Positions 9,108 through 16,289 of a DNA stretch of 64,000 nt are shown here, piece by piece. Position 1 is the first letter of the stretch. Every line of letters begins with the position of its first letter. This stretch comes from an uncultured Clostridia bacterium (GTDB lineage Bacteria > Bacillota > Clostridia > Oscillospirales > CAG-272). The stretch spans positions 258,283-322,282 of the forward strand of contig CAOKAC010000001.1 of NCBI GenBank assembly GCA_948466345.1. Direction: 5' to 3'. The position numbers and the translations under genes are program-made. Below the pieces are notes generated by a model. The model worked only from the letters and a program-made list of their open reading frames with translations, was not told the DNA's origin and ran no database searches.

Positions 9108-9600
9108 TTCCCCACCTCGTTTCCCGCACATTTACAATCCTGCATCCCCGCTGCCGGGCCAATTCCACAAGCTCTGCTGTGCCGTCCCGCCGGTCCGGCA
9201 GGCAACATACCTGGCATGCGCCCGCGTCCGCCTCCTCCAGCACCCTTTTATATAATGCAAGATCCGTTTCCTCGTCCCCGCCTGGTACAGGAACAATCCT
9301 ATCCGCCGAAAGGCGGATTTTTTCATAGGTGCGCCGGCTTTTTTCGTGCCAGAACAGTCCCTGTGCATGTCCGAAATCCAGCAAAATCAATTGGATATGG
9401 CGGTACCGTTTTTGCCGACGCAGCCGAATCACCGACAACGCAGCCGCAGTTTCAAAGCCGATGGTACCACTGGTGCAAAAAATATCCGCACCGTTTTGTA
9501 TCTGTTTTTTGAGAAGAATTATTAAATTTCTCTGGATTTTTTTAATAATTTTCTTGGGAAGAATCCGTTTTCCGATGAAAATAGTAAAATTTTTTGACAT
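9097..9600 (-). CDS. SLOG-superfamily protein resembling YpsA/DUF1273
   Basis: This 167-residue protein resembles the YpsA (DUF1273) branch of the SLOG nucleotide-binding superfamily. The N-terminus FTIFIGKR gives way to FCTSGTIGFETAAA, which matches the glycine-rich 'SGGALGVD' nucleotide loop of the family. Near the C-terminus, RRDGTAELVELARQRGCRIVNV matches the GTA...A...G..I ending. SLOG proteins bind or process nucleotide ligands in stress and phage-defence settings, while YpsA itself is linked to cell division in Bacillus. Here it is coupled to a small HTH gene and sits in an AT-rich accessory patch. The family call is by pattern only, and its role is unknown. Confidence 0.6.
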   Translation of the reverse strand: MSKNFTIFIGKRILPKKIIKKIQRNLIILLKKQIQNGADIFCTSGTIGFETAAALSVIRLRRQKRYRHIQLILLDFGHAQGLFWHEKSRRTYEKIRLSADRIVPVPGGDEETDLALYKRVLEEADAGACQVCCLPDRRDGTAELVELARQRGCRIVNVRETRWGNGL

Positions 9601-9708
9601 AAATTTTCCAAATATAATAATTAAGCATATTTATTATTCTAAAGCATCTTTATTCTTTTTATATTATATATAATCTAACTATAATATTTATTATCGTGGG
9701 GAATAATG

Positions 9709-9951
9709 ATGAATACAACAGGACAAAAAATACGCATTGCGCGTGCAATGCGTATTCCTAAGATGGAGCAGCAGGAGCTGCTGGCTAAATTACAAGTGGA
9801 GGGATTGGATATATCACAATCCATTTTGTCAAAAATAGAAAATGGGAAACGTCCTGTATATGATATTGAATTGAAAGCTTTTTCCAAAGTTTTAGGCGTA
9901 AGTGTTAACTGGCTTTTAGGAGAAACAGATAGTTTAGATAAGAACTTATAA
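9709..9951 (+). CDS. XRE-family HTH regulator
   Basis: The 80-residue protein is an XRE/Cro-type DNA-binding domain, with LDISQSILSKIENGKRPVYDIELKAF matching the turn and recognition helix (shown across residues 34-60) and LGVSVNWLLGETD the usual ending. ATG 9709 lies 7 bases after GTGGGG and the ATG at 9706 only 4. The gene is divergent from the SLOG/HTH pair, and the 108-bp shared upstream region is extremely AT-rich, typical of a regulator controlling a divergent promoter. The codon use is AT-rich compared with the flanking metabolic genes, which suggests transfer. Confidence 0.85.
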   Translation: MNTTGQKIRIARAMRIPKMEQQELLAKLQVEGLDISQSILSKIENGKRPVYDIELKAFSKVLGVSVNWLLGETDSLDKNL

Positions 9952-10031
9952 AGAAGGCTACTCAAAGATCCTCCCTGGGGTCGCGCGGCAATCTCTTTAC
10001 ATGGGGAGGCCTAGTTTAATTATTTTAGCCC

Positions 10032-10056
10032 ATGTTGGACTAAAATCCAACATTTT
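10032..10056. repeat. Inverted repeat between two HTH genes: operator or weak terminator
   Basis: A perfect 8-bp dyad (ATGTTGGA, loop CTAAAA, TCCAACAT) followed by TTT lies about 80 bp after one XRE gene and 110 bp before the next. It could end the upstream transcript or be the operator of either regulator. The rest of the 9952-10166 gap holds no gene; a short GC-rich patch there (CCTCCC at 9970, GGGAGG near 10003) could pair as a long-loop stem. Confidence 0.5.
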
Positions 10057-10166
10057 AAAAAATATATGCTATCCTAATAAAAAATGAAGATAACGTCTCA
10101 ATTGAGTCGACATTTTATTTTTCCAAGTAGTAAAATTGTATTATCACCAAAAATTAGGAGCAGTAT

Positions 10167-10391
10167 ATGTATTTTCCAAGGGTCAAAGACATGCGTGAGG
10201 ATCATGATCTTACACAAGTGCAAGTTGCAAAATATCTTGGGATTTGTCAGAGAACCTATTCTAATTATGAAAGAGGTATCGCAAATATCCCAGCTTATTG
10301 TGTTAAACTGCTATCAAAACTTTATTACGTTAGTGCTGATTATTTACTTGGCACACCAGACGAATCTGGCCCTTATCCGCCGAAAAAATAA
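10167..10391 (+). CDS. XRE-family HTH regulator
   Basis: This 74-residue protein is a compact XRE repressor-type domain: MREDHDLTQVQVAKYLGI for helices 1-2, CQRTYSNYERG for the recognition helix, and LYYVSADYLLGTPDE as the ending. ATG 10167 follows AGGAG by 6 bases. Its stop codon lies inside the loop of its own terminator hairpin. It is one of three small HTH genes within 1.5 kb, a pattern common in remnants of phages or mobile islands; the next gene region is a phage-type lysozyme. Confidence 0.87.
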   Translation: MYFPRVKDMREDHDLTQVQVAKYLGICQRTYSNYERGIANIPAYCVKLLSKLYYVSADYLLGTPDESGPYPPKK

Positions 10392-10404
10392 CGGCGGATT
10401 TTTT
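10376..10404 (+). terminator. Intrinsic terminator overlapping the HTH gene end
   Basis: The stem TCCGCCG / CGGCGGA with a 9-nt loop is followed by six T's. The stop codon of the HTH gene lies within the loop. Confidence 0.88.
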
Positions 10405-10417
10405 GATTTCATATACG

Positions 10418-10447
10418 AAAAGGCCCCCTCTGGCGAGGGGGCCTTTT
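10418..10447. terminator. Bidirectional terminator next to the lysozyme gene
   Basis: AAAAGGCCCCCTC / GAGGGGGCCTTTT with loop TGGC is a very stable hairpin with A and T tracts on both sides. It ends the minus-strand lysozyme transcript and backs up the HTH terminator. Confidence 0.93.
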
Positions 10448-10477
10448 ATACATATTCTTTCTTATTCCCCGCGGCGC

Positions 10478-11695
10478 TCACTCCACCTGAATCACTTCGG
10501 TAGAAGCATCGAACCGAATCCGCACGCCCTTGTTCACCTTTCCATACAGCCAAGCGCCTGCAGTGCCATGGCCGGACAAAACAAATCCCCCAACGGGAAT
10601 CGTCATATTTCCCTTACCATATATGGGCTTCTCCTTAGCGCGTCCGTCGGAGCCGACTCCCACCTCAAAGCCATAGGGATTGGTGCCGGTGCTCCCGCCC
10701 CGGTTGTACAAAATCAGCTGGTCCTCGCCCCGGATAGTGTTCACGCCGTTCAACGTGCGCCAGATTCCCACAATAGGCACTACCCGGTCTCCTTCGATAC
10801 GCACCTTGTAATTTTCCTTTACATGGCCATACAGCCATTCCCCCGCCGTGCCATGGCCGGAAAGCACATAGCCCCCCGGAGGCTTTTTCATATTGCCCAC
10901 GCCGTAAATGGGATCGCTCAGCGCAATACCGTTTCGGTCAATGCCTACTTCAAAGCCGTATTTGTTGGTGCCTGTATATTCTGTGGTGTACCGAACCAGC
11001 GTATTCGCCGCACGGACGATATTGGTGCCGGCAAGATATCCCTGAGCGCCGCTGCCGCCGGCGGTATAGCCGTTTGCTCCTGCCGCACGGATCATGGCGG
11101 GGTAGTCTGCGAGCATATAATCCTGATCGCACACCACACCGGCAATTTTGTTTGGACGCAGCAAGTTGGTTTCACCACCAAACTGCCACATGCCCAGCAG
11201 GGACGCAGGAGTATAGGTACACTCTCTGGCCCACTGCGCCACCCAATGGGCGTAGCGGTACAGCTCTTCGTCATATAAATTGGTGCTAAAAAAGGACTTT
11301 GACGAATATATTCCTACCCAAAAGCCCCGTTCCTCCAAATATGCGCACCATGCTTTCACCACATCGGTGAGCCGGCGTCTGCCGATGGCCCGCAAAGTGT
11401 TGTCCTCTACGTCCAGGTAAACCGGCAGATCAAACTGCCTGCCCCGCAAAACAGCGTCATGTAAAAACGCTGCTTCCTCCCGTGCCGCCTGCGGCGTGGT
11501 AGCCATACAGTACTGATAGACGCCTCGATGCAGCCCCGCTTCACCCGCTGCGTTATAGTACTGGTCAAATTTTGCATCCTTACTGGTGGAATACGCGCCT
11601 CTGAGAATGGAAAATTGAACGCCTTCTCTCGCCGCTTCTATAAAATTGAAATCGCCCTGCCATTTGGACACGTCGATTCCAAAGATATACGCCAT
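10478..11695 (-). CDS. GH25 lysozyme (endolysin-like muramidase) with two C-terminal repeat modules
   Basis: The 405-residue protein begins with a glycoside hydrolase 25 domain (about 1-205) that cleaves the MurNAc-GlcNAc bond of peptidoglycan. GIDVSKWQGDFNF at the start and the acidic PVYLDVEDNT pair mark the active site, and GMWQFGGE and DQDYML are typical of the barrel's last strands. Two similar modules of about 85 residues follow, each with YTGTNKYGFEVG- or STGTNPYGFEVG-like and GGYVLSGHGTAG- or GGFVLSGHGTAG-like blocks; they probably bind a wall or glycan ligand. There is no signal peptide, so export needs a holin, and a holin-like gene lies just upstream on the same strand. This looks like a phage lysis pair without other phage genes. 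Confidence 0.88.
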   Translation of the reverse strand: MAYIFGIDVSKWQGDFNFIEAAREGVQFSILRGAYSTSKDAKFDQYYNAAGEAGLHRGVYQYCMATTPQAAREEAAFLHDAVLRGRQFDLPVYLDVEDNTLRAIGRRRLTDVVKAWCAYLEERGFWVGIYSSKSFFSTNLYDEELYRYAHWVAQWARECTYTPASLLGMWQFGGETNLLRPNKIAGVVCDQDYMLADYPAMIRAAGANGYTAGGSGAQGYLAGTNIVRAANTLVRYTTEYTGTNKYGFEVGIDRNGIALSDPIYGVGNMKKPPGGYVLSGHGTAGEWLYGHVKENYKVRIEGDRVVPIVGIWRTLNGVNTIRGEDQLILYNRGGSTGTNPYGFEVGVGSDGRAKEKPIYGKGNMTIPVGGFVLSGHGTAGAWLYGKVNKGVRIRFDASTEVIQVE

Positions 11696-11777
11696 AAATG
11701 ATTCCTCGTCTTTCTATCATTAATCCCATAGGCGCACAGCATATGCACCTATGTATGCCGACGGCTGCACAAAAATG

Positions 11778-12041
11778 CTATGTAATATCCTTTATGCGGG
11801 CTTCCAGCTTGGTCAGGCGAATCTCCTGTGCCTGCAGGGCGTCCAACGCCTCTGCCACGCCTCCGTACAATTCTTCATGCTCCTGTCCGTTTTCCGTGGT
11901 CAGCGTGGTAAGAGTACTGTTCAGATTTTCCACTGAGCAATTCAGCTTTGTCAGTGTTCTAGACAAATCATAGACGATTTTCCCCGCGCCGATTCCCGCT
12001 GTACATAGGGCGATCCATCCTGCAATGATTTCCCAAGTCAT
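11778..12041 (-). CDS. Holin-like small membrane protein
   Basis: The 87-residue protein has one membrane helix at the N-terminus (MTWEIIAGWIALCTAGIGAG), followed by a heptad-rich coiled coil to the end. This layout resembles phage haemolysin/holin accessory proteins such as XhlA and other small proteins next to endolysins. AAAGGA precedes ATG 12041 by 7 bases. The lysozyme gene follows 82 bp downstream on the same strand, so the two likely form a lysis or export pair. The function is inferred from size, topology and neighbour only. Confidence 0.55.
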   Translation of the reverse strand: MTWEIIAGWIALCTAGIGAGKIVYDLSRTLTKLNCSVENLNSTLTTLTTENGQEHEELYGGVAEALDALQAQEIRLTKLEARIKDIT

Positions 12042-12172
12042 ATTTCATTCCTTTCTTTTCCTTTGTGCCTGCAAACGTCCGCTGCTATTATTCTATTCCC
12101 ACTCTCGCCCGGTTGCGATTATGGCAGCGTTTATTTTATATAAATCTGTACAAAATTTCTCCCCATGGGGGA

Positions 12173-12201
12173 TTGACAAATACCCCTATGGGGTATATAC
12201 T
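12173..12201 (+). promoter_or_regulatory. Sigma-A promoter of the csoR-copA operon
   Basis: TTGACA (12173-12178), a 17-bp spacer and TATACT (12196-12201). The spacer is almost entirely filled by a CsoR-type palindrome, so repressor binding would block RNA polymerase directly. Confidence 0.92.
12181..12195. promoter_or_regulatory. CsoR operator 1 (TACCCC-N3-GGGGTA)
   Basis: A perfect dyad, TACCCC TAT GGGGTA, lies inside the promoter spacer. CsoR-family repressors bind G/C-tract dyads of this kind and release them on Cu(I) binding. Confidence 0.87.
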
Positions 12202-12213
12202 ATGCATATATGA

Positions 12214-12228
12214 TACCCCATAGGGGTA
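12214..12228. promoter_or_regulatory. CsoR operator 2 (TACCCC-N3-GGGGTA)
   Basis: A second dyad, TACCCC ATA GGGGTA, within the longer palindrome TGATACCCC...GGGGTATCA, lies just after the likely start site, 33 bp centre-to-centre from operator 1. A CCCCATGGGG at 12161-12170 could be a third, weaker site. Confidence 0.85.
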
Positions 12229-12288
12229 TCATATATGCAGCCTTCCGCAAATCATCCGCCGCATAATGCGGTAGATTGGAGAAACAAT

Positions 12289-12594
12289 ATGGATAAAGAA
12301 AAAACCTGTGACTGCCGGCATAAGGCGACGCCACGGGACGAAGCGACGCTGCACAGCCTGCAAAACCGGCTCAAGCGGATTATGGGACAGCTTGGCGGTA
12401 TTCAAAAAATGCTGGAAGAAAACCGCTACTGCGGGGATATACTGATTCAGACGGCAGCTGTGGAGCGGGCTATACAGGGATTCAGCTATCAGGTGCTTCA
12501 GGAGCATCTGGAAACCTGCGTGGCAGGAGAATTGGCAAAGGGAAATACAGAAATCGTAGCAGAAGCGGTGGAACTAATTAAAAAACTAAAATAA
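12289..12594 (+). CDS. csoR: Copper-sensing repressor CsoR
   Basis: CsoR is an all-helical repressor that releases its operator when Cu(I) binds. The 101-residue protein (ATG 12289 after GGAG) has the conserved NRLKRIMGQLGGIQKM helix, then the Cu-ligand set: Cys in NRYCGDIL, and His and Cys in EHLETCVA, matching the C-H-C ligands of copper-type members. A Cys-rich N-terminus (KEKTCDCRHK) could be an extra metal site. It heads an operon with copA 13 bp downstream and two matching operators upstream, so autoregulation is very likely. Confidence 0.94.
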   Translation: MDKEKTCDCRHKATPRDEATLHSLQNRLKRIMGQLGGIQKMLEENRYCGDILIQTAAVERAIQGFSYQVLQEHLETCVAGELAKGNTEIVAEAVELIKKLK

Positions 12595-12607
12595 AGGGGG
12601 TATGCCC

Positions 12608-15187
12608 ATGACAAAAGGAACTTTTCAGGTTACAGGCATGACTTGCGCGGCGTGCCAGGCAAACGTAGCTCGTCGGGTGGGCAAAATTGACGGCGTGTCG
12701 GAAGTGGATGTAAATCTGTTGTCCGGACGGATGCAGCTGCTGTATGATCCGGAGAAAACAAATCCTGCCGTCATTGCCGACGCGGTAAAAGGAATCGGAT
12801 ACGGGGCCTCCTATACATCGGAAAAGGAATCAGACGCTCCGGATTTCACCCGTTCCTGGCAAAAGCGGCGAAAGCGGGAGGCAGAAGAACAAGCGGCCCT
12901 GCGCAGGCGACTTCTTTGGTCGGTGATTATTCTGATTCCGCTGATGTATATTTCCATGGGGCCGATGCTGTCCCTGCCGCTACCGCCCTTTCTGGCCGGG
13001 GAAGAAAATGTGCTGGTATATGCGCTCACGCAGCTATTTCTCACCTTGCCGGTAATGCTGATCAACAGCAAATTTTTCCGTTCCGGTACGAAAGCCTTGT
13101 GGAAACGTTCTCCTAACATGGATTCCCTGATTGCGCTGGGATCTGCGGCGGCACTGTTATACAGCGTGTACGCCATATATCAGATGGCATGGACGGCAGG
13201 CAGAGGCGCTTTGGACGGGCACTTGGCTCATTCTTTGTATTTTGAAGCCTGTGCCATGATCCTTACCCTGGTCACCGCCGGAAAATACCTGGAAGCACGC
13301 TCGAAATCCAAAACTACGGCGGCGCTGGATAAGATGATGGATCTGGCGCCTGCTACCGCCACGGTAATCCGGGACAATGGAGAAGTGGAAATACCTGCCC
13401 GTGAAATCGTAGTAGGGGATGTAATCGTGATCCGGCCGGGAGACAGTATTCCCGCAGACGGAACGGTAATCAGCGGCAGCGGATATGTAGACCAGGCCGC
13501 CATTACAGGAGAAAGCATCCCGGTGGAGGTAGGAGCGGGCAGCGACGTAATCTGCGCTACAGTGAACCAAAACGGAACCTTTCGTTTCACCGCCTCCAAA
13601 GTGGGCGCGGACACGACGCTGGCCCAAATGATTCGGCTTGTAGACGAGGCAGGCAGTTCTAAGGCGCCGGTAGCGCGACTGGCAGATACAATCAGCGGTG
13701 TGTTTGTGCCGGTTGTTATCGCTATTGCTTTCATTGTAGCTGTGGCATGGCTGATTGCCGGAGCAGCGTTTTCCTTTGCCCTGTCCTGCGCCATTTCTGT
13801 GCTGGTAGTGTCCTGTCCCTGCGCGCTGGGGCTTGCCACACCTGTGGCAATTATGGCAGGAACCGGACGGGCCGCGGAGATGGGGATTCTCATAAAATCG
13901 GCAAAAGGGCTGGAAACGCTCCACAGTGTAGATACTATTGTGCTGGATAAAACCGGCACTATTACCAGCGGACGCCCGGCAGTGACAGACGCTAAGGTAC
14001 TGGATCCGAATCTGACCAGGGAGGATTTTCTCCGCCTTGCCGCTGCAGCGGAAGCGGGAAGCGAACATCCTTTGGCAGCGGCAGTACTGGAGTATGTACG
14101 CAGCCAGGAAATCGAGGTTCCCCAGGGGCAGTCCTTTGCCGCAGTACCGGGCCGGGGTGTGCGAATCACCTTTTCAGGAAAAGAAGTGTTGGCTGGAAAC
14201 GAAGCATTTTTGATGGAAGAAGGCATCCTAGAGCAAGACCCTGCCGGGCTGCAAGAAGCTCGAACCCTGTCCGCGCAGCTGTCCGGACAGGGAAAAACCC
14301 CTATTTTGTTTGCAGCAGGAGGGAAAGTGGCAGGCATTGTTGCTGCGGCAGACGAAGTGCGACCTACCAGTCGGGCGGCCATCGATACCTTTCACAAAAT
14401 GGGGCTACATGTGGTTATGCTTACAGGCGACAATGCGCAGGTAGCCGCCGCTGTGGCCGAGCGTCTGGACATCGAAGAAGTGATTGCCGGGGTATTGCCT
14501 ACAGGAAAAGAAGCTAGTATCCGCACCCTGCAGGAACAGGGACGGACGGTAGCTATGGCCGGAGACGGGATCAACGACGCGCCTGCCCTGGTGCGGGCAG
14601 ACGTAGGCATCGCTGTAGGAGCCGGAACGGATATCGCCATGGACTCAGCCGACATCGTATTGATGCGGGATACGCTGCTGGACGCGGCAAGAGGAATTTC
14701 TCTGAGCCGCGCGGTACTGCGCAATATCCATATGAATTTGTTTTGGGCGTTCTTCTACAATGTGCTTGGTATTCCTGTAGCAGCGGGACTGTTGTATCCC
14801 GCCACAGGGCTACTGCTCAGTCCTATGCTGTGTGCAGCGGCTATGAGTATCAGCTCCCTTTGCGTGGTGACAAATGCCCTGCGGCTGCGTTTTTTCAAAG
14901 ACAAAATAACAGATACGACAGATGCCGTCTCTAACGGCGATCTGCCGCAGAATATGAAAGGAGTTTCTACAATGACAAAAATTCTGACAGTTGAAGGTAT
15001 GATGTGCGGACACTGCAAAGCGCGTGTGGAAAAGGCGCTGGGAGAGCTTTCCGGCGTTTCCTCCGCTTTGGTGGATCTGGAGTCCAAAACTGCTGCTGTA
15101 ACTCTTTCTGAAGTGGTGGAGGACGCTATTTTGCAGTCTGCTGTGGAAGAAGCGGGATATACCGTGGTGTCCATAGCAGAAAAGTAA
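12608..15187 (+). CDS. copA: Copper-exporting P-type ATPase CopA with fused C-terminal CopZ-like domain
   Basis: CopA pumps Cu(I) out of the cytosol using ATP. From ATG 12608 (7 bases after AGGGGG) the protein has 859 residues. Order: an N-terminal HMA domain with GMTCAAC (C13, C16), paired helices, the TGES actuator loop (AITGESIPV), the transport motif SCPCALG (C403, C405), the phosphorylation site DKTGT (D447), the SEHPLA nucleotide loop and GDGINDAPAL. Unusually, a second HMA domain lies at the extreme C-terminus (GMMCGHC, C800 and C803) after a hydrophilic linker, where a separate copZ gene is usual. The linker contains a full ribosome binding site and ATG in frame. Control is by CsoR. 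Confidence 0.96.
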   Translation: MTKGTFQVTGMTCAACQANVARRVGKIDGVSEVDVNLLSGRMQLLYDPEKTNPAVIADAVKGIGYGASYTSEKESDAPDFTRSWQKRRKREAEEQAALRRRLLWSVIILIPLMYISMGPMLSLPLPPFLAGEENVLVYALTQLFLTLPVMLINSKFFRSGTKALWKRSPNMDSLIALGSAAALLYSVYAIYQMAWTAGRGALDGHLAHSLYFEACAMILTLVTAGKYLEARSKSKTTAALDKMMDLAPATATVIRDNGEVEIPAREIVVGDVIVIRPGDSIPADGTVISGSGYVDQAAITGESIPVEVGAGSDVICATVNQNGTFRFTASKVGADTTLAQMIRLVDEAGSSKAPVARLADTISGVFVPVVIAIAFIVAVAWLIAGAAFSFALSCAISVLVVSCPCALGLATPVAIMAGTGRAAEMGILIKSAKGLETLHSVDTIVLDKTGTITSGRPAVTDAKVLDPNLTREDFLRLAAAAEAGSEHPLAAAVLEYVRSQEIEVPQGQSFAAVPGRGVRITFSGKEVLAGNEAFLMEEGILEQDPAGLQEARTLSAQLSGQGKTPILFAAGGKVAGIVAAADEVRPTSRAAIDTFHKMGLHVVMLTGDNAQVAAAVAERLDIEEVIAGVLPTGKEASIRTLQEQGRTVAMAGDGINDAPALVRADVGIAVGAGTDIAMDSADIVLMRDTLLDAARGISLSRAVLRNIHMNLFWAFFYNVLGIPVAAGLLYPATGLLLSPMLCAAAMSISSLCVVTNALRLRFFKDKITDTTDAVSNGDLPQNMKGVSTMTKILTVEGMMCGHCKARVEKALGELSGVSSALVDLESKTAAVTLSEVVEDAILQSAVEEAGYTVVSIAEK
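14972..15187 (+). CDS. Possible internal start giving a free CopZ-like copper chaperone
   Basis: Inside the 3' end of copA, AAAGGAG (14957-14963) stands 8 bases before ATG 14972, in the same frame as copA. Starting there would give a 71-residue protein, MTKILTVEGMMCGHC..., which is exactly a CopZ-type HMA copper chaperone in length and motif. The cell could therefore make both the long ATPase and a free chaperone from one gene, much as E. coli copA yields CopA(Z) by programmed frameshifting (known), though by a different means. That the site is used is inference. Confidence 0.55.
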   Translation: MTKILTVEGMMCGHCKARVEKALGELSGVSSALVDLESKTAAVTLSEVVEDAILQSAVEEAGYTVVSIAEK

Positions 15188-15218
15188 GATATAATTCAAA
15201 GAATTTTCTGCTGAGTCA

Positions 15219-15247
15219 TTGACAGTTCCCTAGGGCATGTGTATAAT
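15219..15247 (+). promoter_or_regulatory. Sigma-A promoter of the nucleoside hydrolase gene
   Basis: A perfect TTGACA (15219-15224), a 17-bp spacer and a perfect TATAAT (15242-15247). No terminator hairpin is seen between copA and this promoter. Confidence 0.92.
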
Positions 15248-15334
15248 GAATCCAACTATACTTTATTTTGCAAAAGCTCCGCATCAAAACTTTTCTTTCG
15301 TGCGGATCGTTCCTGCAAATCCTGGAGGGAATCA

Positions 15335-16240
15335 ATGACCATTGAACAATTTCTTGCGGATATTAAAAGCGGCCGGACAAAAAAAGTCATATTAGATACA
15401 GACGCTTTCAATGAAATCGATGACCAATATGCCATTGCATACTGCTACCTGGCAGATTCTATCGATCTGCAGGCCGTATATGCCGCACCTTTTCACAATG
15501 ATAAAAGCGACGGATTTGAAGACGGCATGGTAAAAAGCTACGATGAGATTAAAAAGGTTCTTGCCATGCTTGATCCGGATTATACTACACCGGTGTTTGA
15601 AGGCAGCCGCACGACTATCGAAGTAAGCGGCGGTCCGGTAGACAGCCCGGCGGCCCGTCATTTGATTGACTTTGTAAAAAACTCCGACGAGGTTGTATAC
15701 GTGCTGGCAATCGGCGCCATTACCAACATCGCCTCCGCTTTGATGTTGGATCCCTCTATCAAAGACAACATGGTGGTGATTTGGTTGGGCGGCAATCAGA
15801 TTGACAGTGACAATCTGGGAGAGTTCAACCTGGTACAGGATTTCACTGCCGGCCAGATTCTGCTTAACTCCGGCGTGCCGCTGCTTTTGTGTCCCGCATG
15901 GTTTATCGTATGCGTGCTGACCACCAACATTGAACTGACCCGGGATTTGATGGGACACAACACTGTTTGTGACTACCTTGCCGGCATTTCCGAACAGACA
16001 TGGAGGGATGCAGGCGAAAATCCGGGGTGGGTACGCACCATTTGGGATATTGCCGCACCGGCTATTCTGGATAACCCGGACTGTGCCAAAATGGAGATTA
16101 TTCCTGCACCTATTTTCACCGATCAGCGTGTATATGCCTTTGACAGCACACGGCATAAAATACTGTATCTGAAGTCCATTAATCGTGAAAAGGTATTTGA
16201 TGCTACCTGGAAAATTCTAAAGGCCCATAAGGATAAATAA
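15335..16240 (+). CDS. Inosine/uridine-preferring nucleoside hydrolase-like protein
   Basis: The 301-residue protein belongs to the nucleoside hydrolase fold, which cleaves the N-glycosidic bond of ribonucleosides with a bound calcium. The signature aspartate cluster appears as LDTDAFNEIDDQYAI, and VYVLAIGAITNIASAL matches the family's central strand. WDIAAPAI stands where many members have a His-Asp-Pro segment, so substrate preference may differ. ATG 15335 follows GGAGG; an upstream in-frame start would overlap the promoter. It has its own promoter and terminator, so it is a single-gene nucleoside salvage unit. Confidence 0.86.
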   Translation: MTIEQFLADIKSGRTKKVILDTDAFNEIDDQYAIAYCYLADSIDLQAVYAAPFHNDKSDGFEDGMVKSYDEIKKVLAMLDPDYTTPVFEGSRTTIEVSGGPVDSPAARHLIDFVKNSDEVVYVLAIGAITNIASALMLDPSIKDNMVVIWLGGNQIDSDNLGEFNLVQDFTAGQILLNSGVPLLLCPAWFIVCVLTTNIELTRDLMGHNTVCDYLAGISEQTWRDAGENPGWVRTIWDIAAPAILDNPDCAKMEIIPAPIFTDQRVYAFDSTRHKILYLKSINREKVFDATWKILKAHKDK

Positions 16241-16289
16241 AGATAAGAAAAGGGACCGGCAGCGCCGGTCCCTTTTCTTATCTTTATTT
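16235..16289. terminator. Very long bidirectional terminator overlapping both stop codons
   Basis: A 26-bp perfect inverted repeat with a 3-nt loop (AGC) covers the stop codons of both convergent genes (stops at 16238-16240 and 16284-16286). The core GGGACCGGC / GCCGGTCCC is flanked by A/T-rich arms that give a T-rich tail in either direction. Confidence 0.92.

Noticed and set aside
8874..12041. A complete prophage
   Set aside because: Only a lysozyme, a holin-like protein and small regulators are present; there are no capsid, tail, terminase or replication genes.
13157..14382. Two long minus-strand open frames inside copA
   Set aside because: Antisense shadows of a GC-rich gene; no motifs or ribosome binding sites.
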